64,000 nucleotides of DNA from DASSUW01 sp963759375 (GTDB lineage: Bacteria > Actinomycetota > Thermoleophilia > Solirubrobacterales > Solirubrobacteraceae). The stretch spans positions 62,001 through 126,000 of the forward strand of contig CAVWYY010000011.1 of assembly GCA_963759375.1 (NCBI GenBank), in the 5' to 3' direction. Below the pieces are notes generated by a model that saw only the letters and a program-made list of their open reading frames with translations, was not told the DNA's origin and did no database searches. This document shows positions 39,756-48,972 of the stretch, piece by piece. Numbering within the stretch: the first letter of the stretch is position 1; each line of letters opens with the position of its first letter. The translations under genes and the position numbers were made by a program.

Positions 39756-40428
39756 GCGCCGCGTTCGCCGACACCTTCGCGTGTCGGTACGCGTACGTGG
39801 CGTCGCCGCGCAGGCGGTTCCACGCCGTCGTCTCGTAGCGGATCAGCGCTGACGGCCGCACGTGCACGGTCATGCCGTCGGCGGCCAGCACGTCGAGTGC
39901 GAGCTCGGCGATCGCGATCTGCCCGAACGCCGTCGGGTGCACGTGGTCGACCATCACATGGTTGCGGGCGCCGAAGCCGCTGAGGTCGACCACCAGCGCG
40001 CCGGCGCCGGCGGCCGAGGCCGTGATCGCGGCGTTCACGTCGTGGACCTTGGCGCCGGCGCGCGGGCGCCCGAGGTCGAACGGGACGGTCATCGTCAGCA
40101 CGCGGTCGCAGCGCGCGCCCAGTTCGGCCAGCGCCGCGCGGTGGCCGCGCTCGAACGCGGCCGCGGCCCAGTCCAGCCCACGCACGTCGTTGACCCCGAC
40201 GTACAGGCAGCCGAGGTCGTAGCGGGCACCCTCGGGCACGCGCGGCACCTGCTCGGCCAGCACGCCCTCCACCCGCGCGCCGTCGGCGGCGAGGCCGGTG
40301 TACGGCAGCGCGAGCCCGCGCGCGACCCATTGCGCCCACGACTGCAGCGCGACGCCCCACTGGAGCTCGCCCCCGCCGTTGGTGATCGAGTCGCCGAAGG
40401 CGAGCACCCCGAGGCGGCAGGCGGACAC
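39685..40428 (-). CDS. SGNH/GDSL-type esterase or lipase
   Basis: 247-residue hydrolase. Block I is LGVLAFGDSITNGGGELQWG (catalytic Ser), block III GVNDVRGLDW (oxyanion Asn), block V MVDHVHPTAFGQIAI (Asp-x-x-His). No signal peptide is visible, so it is probably cytoplasmic. The residues after about 215 lie antisense to the DUF3159 gene and may be a non-conserved tail. Ester substrate unknown. It starts at GTG 40428, ten bases after the subtilase stop, and could be cotranscribed with it. Confidence 0.88.
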   Translation of the reverse strand: MSACRLGVLAFGDSITNGGGELQWGVALQSWAQWVARGLALPYTGLAADGARVEGVLAEQVPRVPEGARYDLGCLYVGVNDVRGLDWAAAAFERGHRAALAELGARCDRVLTMTVPFDLGRPRAGAKVHDVNAAITASAAGAGALVVDLSGFGARNHVMVDHVHPTAFGQIAIAELALDVLAADGMTVHVRPSALIRYETTAWNRLRGDATYAYRHAKVSANAALIGARVAWGRRRAARSGGARSGT

Positions 40429-40438
40429 CCGGGGATGT

Positions 40439-42481
40439 CTATCGGACGCGGAAGGCCTTGCCGACCTTGGCCGCGCGGCCCGCGCCGCTGGAGAGCTGCA
40501 CGACGACCCGGTAGCGCCCGCGCTTCAGGCCCTTGGTGGTCAGGGAGACGCGGTTCTTCGAGCTCGTCGTCCGGGTGCGGGACATGACCTTCACCCAGCG
40601 CTTGCCCTTCTTGCGGTAGACGACGATCCGCGCGCTCGCGCCGCGGCTGGTACGGACCGTGATCGCGGCATAGCGCTTGCCGCCGCGCTTGCGCGACTTC
40701 GCCGACAGGGCCGTGACCGCGGGCAGCGGACAGCCGTTGAGCGTGCCGACGGCCTTCTCGTACGGGCAGGCGTCGACGTTGTCCTTGCGGCCGTCGCCGT
40801 CGCTGTCCTTGATCACCGGCGCGGCCGGGCACCCGGTCGACGTCTTGGCGTAGACCGTCGGGCACTTGTCGTCGAGCAGCGGCCGGCCGTCGCCGTCGGC
40901 GTCCGGGCCGCGCGGCGTCGAGTCGCAGACGTTGCCGATCCGATCGCGGTCGGCGTCCGCCTGGTCGCGGTTCGAGCGCGTCGGGCAGTTGTCGCGGGCA
41001 TTGACGATGCTGTCGCGGTCGGAGTCGAACATGTCCGGCACGCCGTCGTGGTTGGCGTCGGTCGCAACGCCGGGGCAGCCCTGGGCGCTGACCGCGCCCG
41101 GCTCCTGCGGGCACGCGTCGCCGGCCCCGACGCCGTCGCCGTCGGTGTTGACCGGCGGGGCGCCGTCCTCGCAGGCGTCTCCCGTCCCGTCGCCGGGCGT
41201 CGAATCGGTCTGATCGGTGTTCGGGACGTCCGGGCAGTTGTCGAGGTCGTCCCTCTTGGTGTCGCCGTCGCGGTCCGCGAACACGGATCCGACGGCCGCC
41301 TCGGCGTTCACCCCGAGCACGGCGGTGTACATCGGGGCCGTCGGCCGTGTGAACGCCGTGCCCGTGATCGCCGTCTTGACCTGGGCCGTGCTCAGCGACG
41401 GATTGCGGGCCAGCAGCAGCGCGGCAACGCCGGCGACGTACGGCGCGGCCATCGACGTGCCGTTCATGTACTCGTAGCTGCCGCTGTTCGACGTGGAGTA
41501 GATGTCCTGGCCAGGCGCGTACACGTCGACCGGCGTGCCGTAGTTCGAGAACGAGGCGCGCCCGTTGCGCGCGTGGTAGGCGCCGACGCACAGCACGTTC
41601 GGCGAGCTGAACGAGCACGGGTACACCGGCGAGGTGCCGTTGTTGGTCCCGCTGTTGCCCGCGGCGACCACGAACAGCGTGTCCGGGTGCTCGTCGATCG
41701 CCTGCTTCTCGAGCGCCGAGAACGTGGAGCCGCCGAGGCTCGCGTTGACCACGCGCACTCCCTGGTCGCCGGCGAACTGGAACGCGTCGATGATGTCCGA
41801 GAGGAAACCGTTGCCGTTGGCGTCGAGGACCCGGAGCGGCAGCACGCGCGCTTCGGGTGCCACGCCGGCCACGCCGATCCCGTTGTTCATCCTGGCGGCG
41901 ATCGTGCCGGTCACGTGCGTGCCGTGGCCGTCCGGGTCGTTCGGCACCTTGTCCTCGTCGACCCAGTCGTAGCCGGCCGCCACCCGGCCGGCCAGGTCCG
42001 CATGAGTGGCCAGGACGCCCGAGTCGACGGCGGCGACCGTGCGCCCCTCGCCGAGGCTCATGCTCCACGCCTCCGGTGCGTTGATGTCTGCGGTGGTGAG
42101 CGCGGTGTAGCTGCCCGTAGGCCCGACGGGCTGGCCCGTGCTCTCGAGCCCCCACAGCTTCGTGAAGCTCGCGTCGTTCGAGAAGGCGTGGATGACACGG
42201 TCCTCCTCGGCGATGGCGACGCCGGGATCGCGGCTCAGGTGGCGGAGGGCCGACCTGAGGTCGTCGTGATCGACCGCGATCACCTCGGTGCGGGGCACCT
42301 TCAGGGTGTCGACGAGCGTCGCGTCGACGTCCGAGCGGATCTCCGCCTGCTCGCTTGTCGTGAGCCCCGGCTCGTGCTGGACGATGATCCGCGCCGTCGG
42401 CTCATCGGCCCCTGCAGTCGACGGCAGGAGCAGCATCACGAACATGAGTAATGAGAGCGAAAGTGGACGGATAGCCAACAT
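40439..42481 (-). CDS. Secreted S8 subtilisin-like protease with thrombospondin type 3 repeats
   Basis: 680-residue exported protease. Signal peptide MLAIRPLSLSLLMFVMLLLP ends near GADEP; a short I9-type propeptide follows (ARIIVQHEPGLTTSEQAEIR). Catalytic triad: Asp in TVAAVDSGVLATHADL, His in DPDGHGTHVTGTIAAR, Ser in YMNGTSMAAPYVAGVAALLL; Asn in FVVAAGNSGTNNGTS is the oxyanion residue. From about residue 400 there are calcium-binding TSP3 repeats (FADRDGDTKRDDLDNCPDVP and several DxDxDG copies), then a basic beta domain (GLKRGRYRVVVQLSSGAGRA). ATG 42481 is the start that gives a signal peptide. Confidence 0.94.
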   Translation of the reverse strand: MLAIRPLSLSLLMFVMLLLPSTAGADEPTARIIVQHEPGLTTSEQAEIRSDVDATLVDTLKVPRTEVIAVDHDDLRSALRHLSRDPGVAIAEEDRVIHAFSNDASFTKLWGLESTGQPVGPTGSYTALTTADINAPEAWSMSLGEGRTVAAVDSGVLATHADLAGRVAAGYDWVDEDKVPNDPDGHGTHVTGTIAARMNNGIGVAGVAPEARVLPLRVLDANGNGFLSDIIDAFQFAGDQGVRVVNASLGGSTFSALEKQAIDEHPDTLFVVAAGNSGTNNGTSPVYPCSFSSPNVLCVGAYHARNGRASFSNYGTPVDVYAPGQDIYSTSNSGSYEYMNGTSMAAPYVAGVAALLLARNPSLSTAQVKTAITGTAFTRPTAPMYTAVLGVNAEAAVGSVFADRDGDTKRDDLDNCPDVPNTDQTDSTPGDGTGDACEDGAPPVNTDGDGVGAGDACPQEPGAVSAQGCPGVATDANHDGVPDMFDSDRDSIVNARDNCPTRSNRDQADADRDRIGNVCDSTPRGPDADGDGRPLLDDKCPTVYAKTSTGCPAAPVIKDSDGDGRKDNVDACPYEKAVGTLNGCPLPAVTALSAKSRKRGGKRYAAITVRTSRGASARIVVYRKKGKRWVKVMSRTRTTSSKNRVSLTTKGLKRGRYRVVVQLSSGAGRAAKVGKAFRVR

Positions 42482-42552
42482 GACAGTGATCGGCTCGCGC
42501 GCGGGAGACTTGAGCGACCGGTAAGGAGACGAACATCCTAGACTCGCGAACG

Positions 42553-43686
42553 ATGCGCACGCCAGGGCTGACAGCGGTCGGTACATGGAGCGGGGGACGT
42601 TTCATGCACTTCGGCGAAGCCGTCGACGAGGCCCGCTTGGAGGCGCTCGTGCGGCCGGGTGGCGGCATCAACACCGTGCTCACCGCGGATGCCTACGGCG
42701 CCGGCGAGGCCGATGCGCTGCTCGGCCGCGCACTGGGCTCGGTGCCGCGCGACACCTACTGCCTGGTGGGTGCCATCGGGCACGATTTCTACACCGGGGA
42801 GCGCGAGGGGGCGAAGGGATTCCCCCGGTTCACCGACCCGCGGCTGCGCGGGCCGGAGGGCTACGCGGACTATGTCCGGATGGCCACCGAGCGCAGCCTG
42901 GAGCGCTGCGGCGCCGACGCGTTCGACCTGCTCCTGCTGCACAACCCGGACCGCACGGGCTACACCAGCGAGGCGGTGTGGGACGGCCTGGCGGCCCTGC
43001 GCGAGGACGGGCTGACCGGCGCGCTCGGCGTGGCGCCGGGCCCGGCGAACGGCTTCACGCTCGACCTCATCGGCTGTCTGGAGCGGTTCGGTGACCGGAT
43101 CGACTGGGCGATGGTCATCCTCAACCCGCTCGAGCCGTGGCCGGGCGAGCTGGTGCTCGGCGCCGCCCGCCGGCACGACGTGCGGCTGATCACCCGCGTC
43201 GTCGACTACGGCGGTCTGTTCCACGACGACGTGCTGCCGGACCACCCGTTCCCGCGCTGGGATCATCGCTCGTTCCGGCCGGCCGGCTGGGTCGAGCGCG
43301 GCCGCGAGCGGATGGACCGGATGCGCCCGGTGGCCGAGCGCCACGGGCTGACGATGCTGCAGCTCGCCTGCGCCTGGAACCTCGCCCACGAGCCGGTGGC
43401 CTGCGTGGCGCCGACGCTGATCCAGGAGCCCGGGCCGGACGCGCGGCCGATCGAGGACAAGCGGGCCGAGCTGGCCGCCGTGGCCGACGGGCCGGTGCTG
43501 AGCGCCGCGGAGGTCGAAGAGATCCGCGCGATCGGCGACAACACGGGCTCGATGGTGCTCAAGGGCGCCGCGCCGGGCTTCGAGGGCGATCCGCTGCCTG
43601 ACCGCTGGCCGATCAGCGCCGAGCTGTCGGAGCTCGCCGGCCGCTGGGGGATCGACCCCGAGCGCGATCTCGCCCGCGCGGCCTGA
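42553..43686 (+). CDS. Aldo/keto reductase-family protein
   Basis: 377-residue TIM-barrel protein. LTADAYGAGEADALLGRAL supplies the Asp and Tyr of the AKR tetrad, and FDLLLLHNPDRTGYTSEAVW the His. At the end of strand 3, where the catalytic Lys normally sits, the sequence is TYCLVGAIGHDFY without Lys, so activity may be altered. AVADGPVLSAAEVEEIRAIG resembles the C-terminal helix. The pattern matches AKR-like proteins of actinobacteria annotated as D-threo-aldose or arabinose dehydrogenase-like. Divergent from the subtilase gene. Confidence 0.8.
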   Translation: MRTPGLTAVGTWSGGRFMHFGEAVDEARLEALVRPGGGINTVLTADAYGAGEADALLGRALGSVPRDTYCLVGAIGHDFYTGEREGAKGFPRFTDPRLRGPEGYADYVRMATERSLERCGADAFDLLLLHNPDRTGYTSEAVWDGLAALREDGLTGALGVAPGPANGFTLDLIGCLERFGDRIDWAMVILNPLEPWPGELVLGAARRHDVRLITRVVDYGGLFHDDVLPDHPFPRWDHRSFRPAGWVERGRERMDRMRPVAERHGLTMLQLACAWNLAHEPVACVAPTLIQEPGPDARPIEDKRAELAAVADGPVLSAAEVEEIRAIGDNTGSMVLKGAAPGFEGDPLPDRWPISAELSELAGRWGIDPERDLARAA

Positions 43687-43732
43687 CGTCCGTTTTCAAA
43701 CCGCCGCCGCGGCGGCCGATCACAGGGCGGCA

Positions 43733-45205
43733 ATGCGCGTCGCGCTGCTCACCATCGCCTGCCTGCTCGTGTTCGCCGCTCCCGCCGCGGCCCACGGCGG
43801 CGGCGGCGTGCTCACGCACATGGACACCCGCGACCAGCTCGCGGAGGTCAACGTGGCCGCCACGGCGGCCGCCGCAGCGGCTCCCGGCGCCCTCCCCTAC
43901 GCCTGGTGCGGCGACGAGCGGACCACCGACGACGTCGTGCATTCGGCGCTCCCTGCGACCTCCCCGCGCTTCAAGATCGTCTACGCCCACCCCGCCGACC
44001 GGCCCGACCGCTTCGTGGGTTGGAAGGACGCGCTCCAGGCCAACGTCGCGCTCGTGCAGCGCTTCCTGGCCGCGCAGAGCGGCGGCGCCAAGGCGCTGCG
44101 GATCGACATGGGCACACGCTGCGGACCGCAGTACGCCGACATCCAGGTGGTGCACCTGAGCCGCTCCCGCGCGGCCTACGTGGACAACTTCAGCGCGATC
44201 ATCGGCGAGGTCGAGTCGCGGCTCGGGACGCTCGACGCACCGCGCAACGTGGTCGTGTTCGCCGACACGCTCAACGGCGGCTCGTACGACTACGGGCTCG
44301 GCGAGAACGTGCTCGGCCCGTACGGTGACGACCCGGGTGCCGGCAACGTGCACAACCGCGGCGGCTTCGGCTCGGTCCTGTTCAGCCGCGACGGCCAGCC
44401 CGCACCAGGCGCGAACTCGCGCGGCTGGTGGCCGGAGGGGATGCTGCACGAGATCACCCACAACCTCGGCGGGGTGCAGTGGTCGGCCCCGCACTCGACG
44501 CAGCCGGTCGGCATGGCGAACCCGCGCTACGGCCACTGCTGGCAGGGCTACGACGTCATGTGCTACCTCGAGGACGCCGGCGCCTCGCACGCCATGCGCA
44601 ACGACTGCCCGCGCATCGGCGGCGCGATCCCGCAGGCCTACGACTGCGGACGCGACGACTACTTCAACCCCAGGCCGCCCGCCGGCAGCTACCTCGCCAC
44701 ACACTGGAACGTCTACAACAACGCGTTCCTCGCCCCGTGCGCCAGGATCGTGCCCGCCTGCGGCGGGGGCATGGCCGGCCTCGTGCCCGAGCCGCCCGTC
44801 GCCACGGCGGTTCCGCAGGTCAGCGGCGCGCCGCGCCGGGGCCGGCCGATAGCCGCCAACGTCGGCAGCTGGCGCAACGGCCCGCTCGCCTACGGCTACC
44901 GCTGGCAGCGCGAGCGCCGCGGCCGCTGGGCGACCATCGGCGGCGCCGACAACTCCTCCTACCGCCCCCGCCGCGCCGACCGCGGGCGCCGCCTGCGCGT
45001 GCAGGTCATCGCCACCAACCCCGACGGCAGCGCATCGGCCGCATCACCGCCGAGCGCGCGCGTGGCCGACGGCAAGGTCGGCCACGCGCAGTCGCTGACG
45101 AGCAGGTCGTGCCGGCGGGCTAAGGGCCGAGCTCGTAAGCCTCCTGCCAGGTGCCGCGGTCGTAGAACTTCAGGGCGGGCGGTGTCGCGAGGCCGGTCGC
45201 ACTGA
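43733..45205 (+). CDS. Secreted zinc metallopeptidase-like protein
   Basis: 490-residue exported protein. Signal peptide MRVALLTIACLLVFAAPAAA precedes an acidic prodomain-like part. The zinc motif HEITHNLGGVQWS (HExxHxxG) lies at about residue 238, followed by GYDVMCYLEDAGASHAM, a Met-turn as in metzincins; the third metal ligand is not at the usual position (Gln instead of His/Asp). Eight or more cysteines suggest disulfides. The C-terminal domain (GSWRNGPLAYGYRWQRERRG) is an Ig-like basic repeat seen in other secreted proteins here. The last 86 bases overlap the acylase gene convergently and encode low-complexity Arg-rich sequence. Confidence 0.8.
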   Translation: MRVALLTIACLLVFAAPAAAHGGGGVLTHMDTRDQLAEVNVAATAAAAAAPGALPYAWCGDERTTDDVVHSALPATSPRFKIVYAHPADRPDRFVGWKDALQANVALVQRFLAAQSGGAKALRIDMGTRCGPQYADIQVVHLSRSRAAYVDNFSAIIGEVESRLGTLDAPRNVVVFADTLNGGSYDYGLGENVLGPYGDDPGAGNVHNRGGFGSVLFSRDGQPAPGANSRGWWPEGMLHEITHNLGGVQWSAPHSTQPVGMANPRYGHCWQGYDVMCYLEDAGASHAMRNDCPRIGGAIPQAYDCGRDDYFNPRPPAGSYLATHWNVYNNAFLAPCARIVPACGGGMAGLVPEPPVATAVPQVSGAPRRGRPIAANVGSWRNGPLAYGYRWQRERRGRWATIGGADNSSYRPRRADRGRRLRVQVIATNPDGSASAASPPSARVADGKVGHAQSLTSRSCRRAKGRARKPPARCRGRRTSGRAVSRGRSH

Positions 45206-47357
45206 CGTCGTACATCCGCCGTGGCTCGCGCCAGCGGGCCGGGTCGGCGGAGCCGTACTTCTTCGTCAGCGCAGCCGCCGCGCGCCCCGCGGCCTTGCGG
45301 ATCCCCGAAGCGTCGAGCCGCAGGAACGCCACGGCGTCCGCGCCGCCGAAGTCGAACGCGTGCGATCCCCCGGGGCCGCCGAGCCACTCGCGCGAGGCGC
45401 GCGGCAGGCTCTTCACGGCCGCGTCCTTGAGCGCCTCCCAGGAGGCGACGCCCGGGTCGACCGTGCCGGCGGCGTCGGTCCGGTCGTAGGAGCCGTCCCA
45501 CGCCACCACGGCGTCGAGCAGCGCCTTCGCCGGGCCGGTCGCGCCGGCGGCCGCAGCGCGCACGGACGAGTCGAGCAGCGGGCGCTGCTGCGCGTGCGTA
45601 CCGGCGACGCGGTCGATGCCCTTGACGGCGTTGTAGCTCGGCGACCGCGCCGCATCGCGGACCAGCTCGCGCAGGTAGCCGTCGCGGTGCAGGCGACCGG
45701 CGTTGCGGTCCTGGTCCGGCGCGTCGCCGATCGTCCAGCCGACCGACGGCGCGTTGTTCCAGTTCGCCAGCCAGCCCTGCTTGGGGTTGATCACGTGCGG
45801 CCGCTGGGAGACCTTCAGGATCCCCCGCCACTCGGCGTTGCCGGTGCCGGGGAACGGCAGCCGCTCGTCCCAGCGCTTGGGCTTGTTGGGCAGGCGGCCG
45901 GGATGGAACCAGCCGATGTTGCCCTGGTCGTCGGCGACCATCGTGTTCTCGTTCCAGGTCACCTTCGCGATCGCCTTGGCGGCGCCGCGGACGGTGTTGG
46001 CCTCGTTGAGCTGCGCGAGCCCCGTGAGGGTGTCCATCTCGTGGTTCCAGATCGCGTACTTGCGGGCGAACGCGGTGCGCTTCCCGGCGCGCGCCTGGAC
46101 CGGGCCGTGCAGCGTGCGGCAGAAGCGGCGCTTGACGTCGCTCTGGCCCGAGACCTTGAACGTCTCGGTCCGGCACTTCATCTTGCGGACCTTGCCCTTG
46201 TAGCGGTAGCGCTCCTTGCCGGCGAGCCGCTCGACATAGAGGTCGTCGTCGTCGGAGGAGCCGCTGGTCAGGCCCCACGCGATGTGGTCGTTACGCCCGA
46301 TGCCGACGAGCGGCAGGCCGGGCGGCGTGACGCCGCGGGCGTCCAGCCCGGGCCGGTGCACCTCGAACTCGGCGAGCTGCTCGGGGATCTCGAAGCCGAG
46401 CTGCGGACCGTGGAACAGCCAGCTGCGCTTGCCGCTGCCGCGGATCGCCCACGCGTCCGAGCCGCCGCGGATCAACGCGGTCGACGCCGTGGCCTCGGCC
46501 TTCGGCGCCTTGACGCCCTTCAGGAACTGCGACGAGCGCTTGAAGCCGATGCGCTCGTCCTCGCGGGTCCGGCCGGGCGTCGACGGGAAGCGGCCCGCGG
46601 ACGCGGGGATCGTCGCGACCTGGCCCTTGCGCCGCAGCGGCAGGAAGGACTTGAAGCGCTTCGCGCCGAGCTGCCTGAGCGCCTGCCAGTTGGCGAGCTC
46701 GTTGCCGTCGCCGCTGGGGATCGTCCGCGCGAGCTGCACGCCGACCGACGCCGAGTCGACGGGGCGCCACGGGGACATCTTGAGCTGGAGCGCGGCGAAC
46801 TCGAGCGGCTGCTTCGACGGGTCGGCAGCGACCTTGGCGATCCACGCGTTGATCCCGTCGGCGTAGGCGTCGAAGCGGGCCTGCAGGCTGCGCGGCAGGC
46901 GGTTGAGCGTGCGCTGCAGCTCGCGCGGCGTGTAGTAGTCGCGGCGGGCGACGATGTCGCTCTCCAGGCGGTCGGGCCCGAGCAGCTCGGCGAGCCGGCC
47001 CTGGGTGGCCCGGCGGAACAGCTCGAGCTGCACGAGGCGGTCCTGCGCCATCGCGTAGCCGACGCCCTTCCACAGGTCGCGGTCGTTCCCCGCGCGGACG
47101 TTCGGGACGCCGTACGCGTCGCGGGTGATGGTCACGCCGGCGAACGGCGTCTCGACCGCGCCCGGCAGGTCGAACCCGGCGGGCTTGAACGCGAACGACT
47201 GGTACAGCGCCAGCTGGTCGGTCAGGTGCGGATTCGTGCCACTGGTGGGCACGAATCCGGACTGACCGGGCGGCAGAACGGTCTCGGCCCGGATCACGCG
47301 CCCTTGGGCGGCGACGGGCAGTGTCAGCAGGGCCGCCGTCGAGCGCGGCCAGCGCAA
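45120..47357 (-). CDS. Penicillin acylase family protein (Ntn hydrolase)
   Basis: 745-residue member of the S45 acylase family, which is autocleaved into alpha and beta chains. The predicted beta-chain N-terminal nucleophile is Ser in LIRGGSDAWAIRGSGKRSWL (family GSNAW, here GSDAW). Other landmarks: TITRDAYGVPNVRAGNDRDL at the start of the alpha chain, GIGRNDHIAWGLTSGSSDDD, and NTMVADDQGNIGWFHPGRLP. A signal peptide (MRWPRSTAALLTLPVAAQGR) indicates export. The TTG at 47357 follows AGGAGG by 4 bases, supporting this start over the out-of-frame ATG nearby. The amide substrate could be a quorum-sensing lactone, an antibiotic or a lipopeptide. Confidence 0.9.
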   Translation of the reverse strand: MRWPRSTAALLTLPVAAQGRVIRAETVLPPGQSGFVPTSGTNPHLTDQLALYQSFAFKPAGFDLPGAVETPFAGVTITRDAYGVPNVRAGNDRDLWKGVGYAMAQDRLVQLELFRRATQGRLAELLGPDRLESDIVARRDYYTPRELQRTLNRLPRSLQARFDAYADGINAWIAKVAADPSKQPLEFAALQLKMSPWRPVDSASVGVQLARTIPSGDGNELANWQALRQLGAKRFKSFLPLRRKGQVATIPASAGRFPSTPGRTREDERIGFKRSSQFLKGVKAPKAEATASTALIRGGSDAWAIRGSGKRSWLFHGPQLGFEIPEQLAEFEVHRPGLDARGVTPPGLPLVGIGRNDHIAWGLTSGSSDDDDLYVERLAGKERYRYKGKVRKMKCRTETFKVSGQSDVKRRFCRTLHGPVQARAGKRTAFARKYAIWNHEMDTLTGLAQLNEANTVRGAAKAIAKVTWNENTMVADDQGNIGWFHPGRLPNKPKRWDERLPFPGTGNAEWRGILKVSQRPHVINPKQGWLANWNNAPSVGWTIGDAPDQDRNAGRLHRDGYLRELVRDAARSPSYNAVKGIDRVAGTHAQQRPLLDSSVRAAAAGATGPAKALLDAVVAWDGSYDRTDAAGTVDPGVASWEALKDAAVKSLPRASREWLGGPGGSHAFDFGGADAVAFLRLDASGIRKAAGRAAAALTKKYGSADPARWREPRRMYDVSATGLATPPALKFYDRGTWQEAYELGP

Positions 47358-47383
47358 TGCTCCTCCTCATGGAGCGGGAAAGC

Positions 47384-48710
47384 TTATCCGGGGTACTGCT
47401 CGCGCGCGTAGGTGAGCAGGCCGCGGGCCTCGAGCCGGTCGACCGGCGCGCGGAACGTGACGTGGACGACGCCGGGGTGGCGGCCGATCTCGATCGCGCC
47501 CGTGACGGTCGCCCGGTTCTTGACCTCGGGCACGGTCATGCCGAGCAGCTCGGCCGCGCGGGCCAGGCCGTTGTCGGTCGCCGAGTTGAGGTCAGGGCCG
47601 CTGCCGATCACCGAGATCGGGGCGGTCTCCTCGAGCTCGTCGACGCCGTGACGGCGCGCGAGCGCGAGGGCGCGTGTCTCCTCCTCAGCCGTGAGCGGCC
47701 GGGCGAGGAACGGCAGGTCATCGGCCACCGGGAACAGCACCGGGCCGTCGATGCCCAGGCCCTTGATCACCTCGACCTCGAGCGTGACGGTGCCGGACAC
47801 GTCGCACGTGTGGCCGGCGATCTCGCCGTCGCCCTGCAGCGCGTGCATGTCGCCGAGGTAGACGCCGCCGCCGTCGACCTTGACCGGGCAGACGAGGATC
47901 GCGCCCGGGCGTACGGCGTCGATGTCCATGTGGCCGTCGGTCTTGTGCTGGGCGAGCTCGGTGGCGCTGAGCGCGTAGCGGTGCGGGGCGCCGACCAGGA
48001 ACGACCCGAAGTCGCCTGCGTTGTGGGAGTCGGGGATCGTGGTCGACGGCGAGGTGCCGAGCTGGCCCATGAACGGGCGCAGGCGCGCCGCCATGCCGAC
48101 GATGTCGTGCGGCGCGAACAGCAGGATCGGGTTCTGGCGCGAGTTGTCGGGCAGCGCGGCCATGCGGTTCGCGTCGTGCGCGAACGCCTCGGCCGCCTCC
48201 TGGCCGACGGTGACGCCGACCGTGTGCGTCGGGTCGAAGGCGATCGTGTAGCCGTTGGTGAACGTGAACGGCGTCGCGTCGGCGCCGCAGTTGGCGCAGC
48301 GGACCGCGGCCTGGCCGATGCCGTCGACGCGCGTCTCCGGCCACTCGGTGCCGCACTCGGCGCACAGCGGCGCGCAGTACGGGTCGGCGTTGAAGCGGCC
48401 CTCCATCGGCTGGTCGTTGCCGGAGGCGGTGGCGAGCGAGGTGACCTCGATGTCGCGGATGCGGATGGCGATCGCGTCACCGACCTGCGCGCCCTCGACC
48501 GCGACCGGCGAGCAGACCTCGTGGCCACCGCGGATCGACGGAGTGATCATCGGTCCCCAGCAGCCGGGCGTGGTGTTGACGACGATGTGGCCGCCGTCGG
48601 CGACCGGGCCCGAGCATCGGGACGTCGGGGCCGAGCAGCCCGTCGGTGAACGTGTCGACGAACACGGTCTGGCGGGCCTGGCGGGTCTCGATGGTGGCCA
48701 CGGTGCTCAC
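47384..48710 (-). pseudogene. Formamidase/acetamidase, one frameshift in this sequence
   Basis: FmdA/AmdA-type amidase hydrolysing formamide or acetamide to ammonia and the acid. N-terminus MSTVATIETRQARQTVFVDT and FTDGLLGPDVPMLGP read in one frame; an extra C near 48608 shifts it, and the rest continues correctly: PVADGGHIVVNTTPGCWGP, the zinc-finger-like CAPLCAECGTEW and VRCANCGADATPF, then DSHNAGDFGSFLVGAPHRYA and VDGGGVYLGDMHALQGDGEI. Read through, it has about 441 residues, slightly over the usual 400. The GTG start overlaps the upstream MoaD-like stop (GTGA). Formate released could feed the formate dehydrogenase 8 kb away; that link is inference. Confidence 0.85.
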
Positions 48711-48955
48711 ACTCCTCCGGCGACAGGGATCAACAGGGCCACCTCGTCGCCCGCGCGCAGCGGCTGGGCGCGCTCGACGTGCGCGCCGCCGACCACCGGC
48801 AGCGCGGAGCGCAGGGCGGGCGCCAGCGCCGGCTGCTCCTCCGCCACGGCGGCGAGCAGATCCTCGACATTGGCTCCCTCGGCGAGGTCGACCGACAGCA
48901 GCGGCGCGTCCGCGAAGCGGCTCAACCCGGCGCCAAGACGGACGCGGACGCGCAT
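48707..48955 (-). CDS. MoaD/ThiS-family ubiquitin-like protein
   Basis: 82-residue beta-grasp protein: MRVRVRLGAGLSRFADAPLL, LAEGANVEDLLAAVAEEQPA, PLRAGDEVALLIPVAGGV. The family ends in Gly-Gly, used as a sulfur-carrier thiocarboxylate; here one extra Val follows, which would need trimming, as in some MoaD-like proteins, or abolishes carrier activity. Its stop overlaps the formamidase start (GTGA), an unusual partner. It may serve molybdopterin synthesis for the formate dehydrogenase or another sulfur-transfer pathway. Confidence 0.8.
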   Translation of the reverse strand: MRVRVRLGAGLSRFADAPLLSVDLAEGANVEDLLAAVAEEQPALAPALRSALPVVGGAHVERAQPLRAGDEVALLIPVAGGV

Positions 48956-48972
48956 GTGATCACAATAAGCCC

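Noticed and set aside
45120..45205. Frameshift at the end of the metallopeptidase gene
   Set aside because: The Arg-rich tail could be a shift artefact, but no homologous alternative end is recognisable, so the longer frame was kept.
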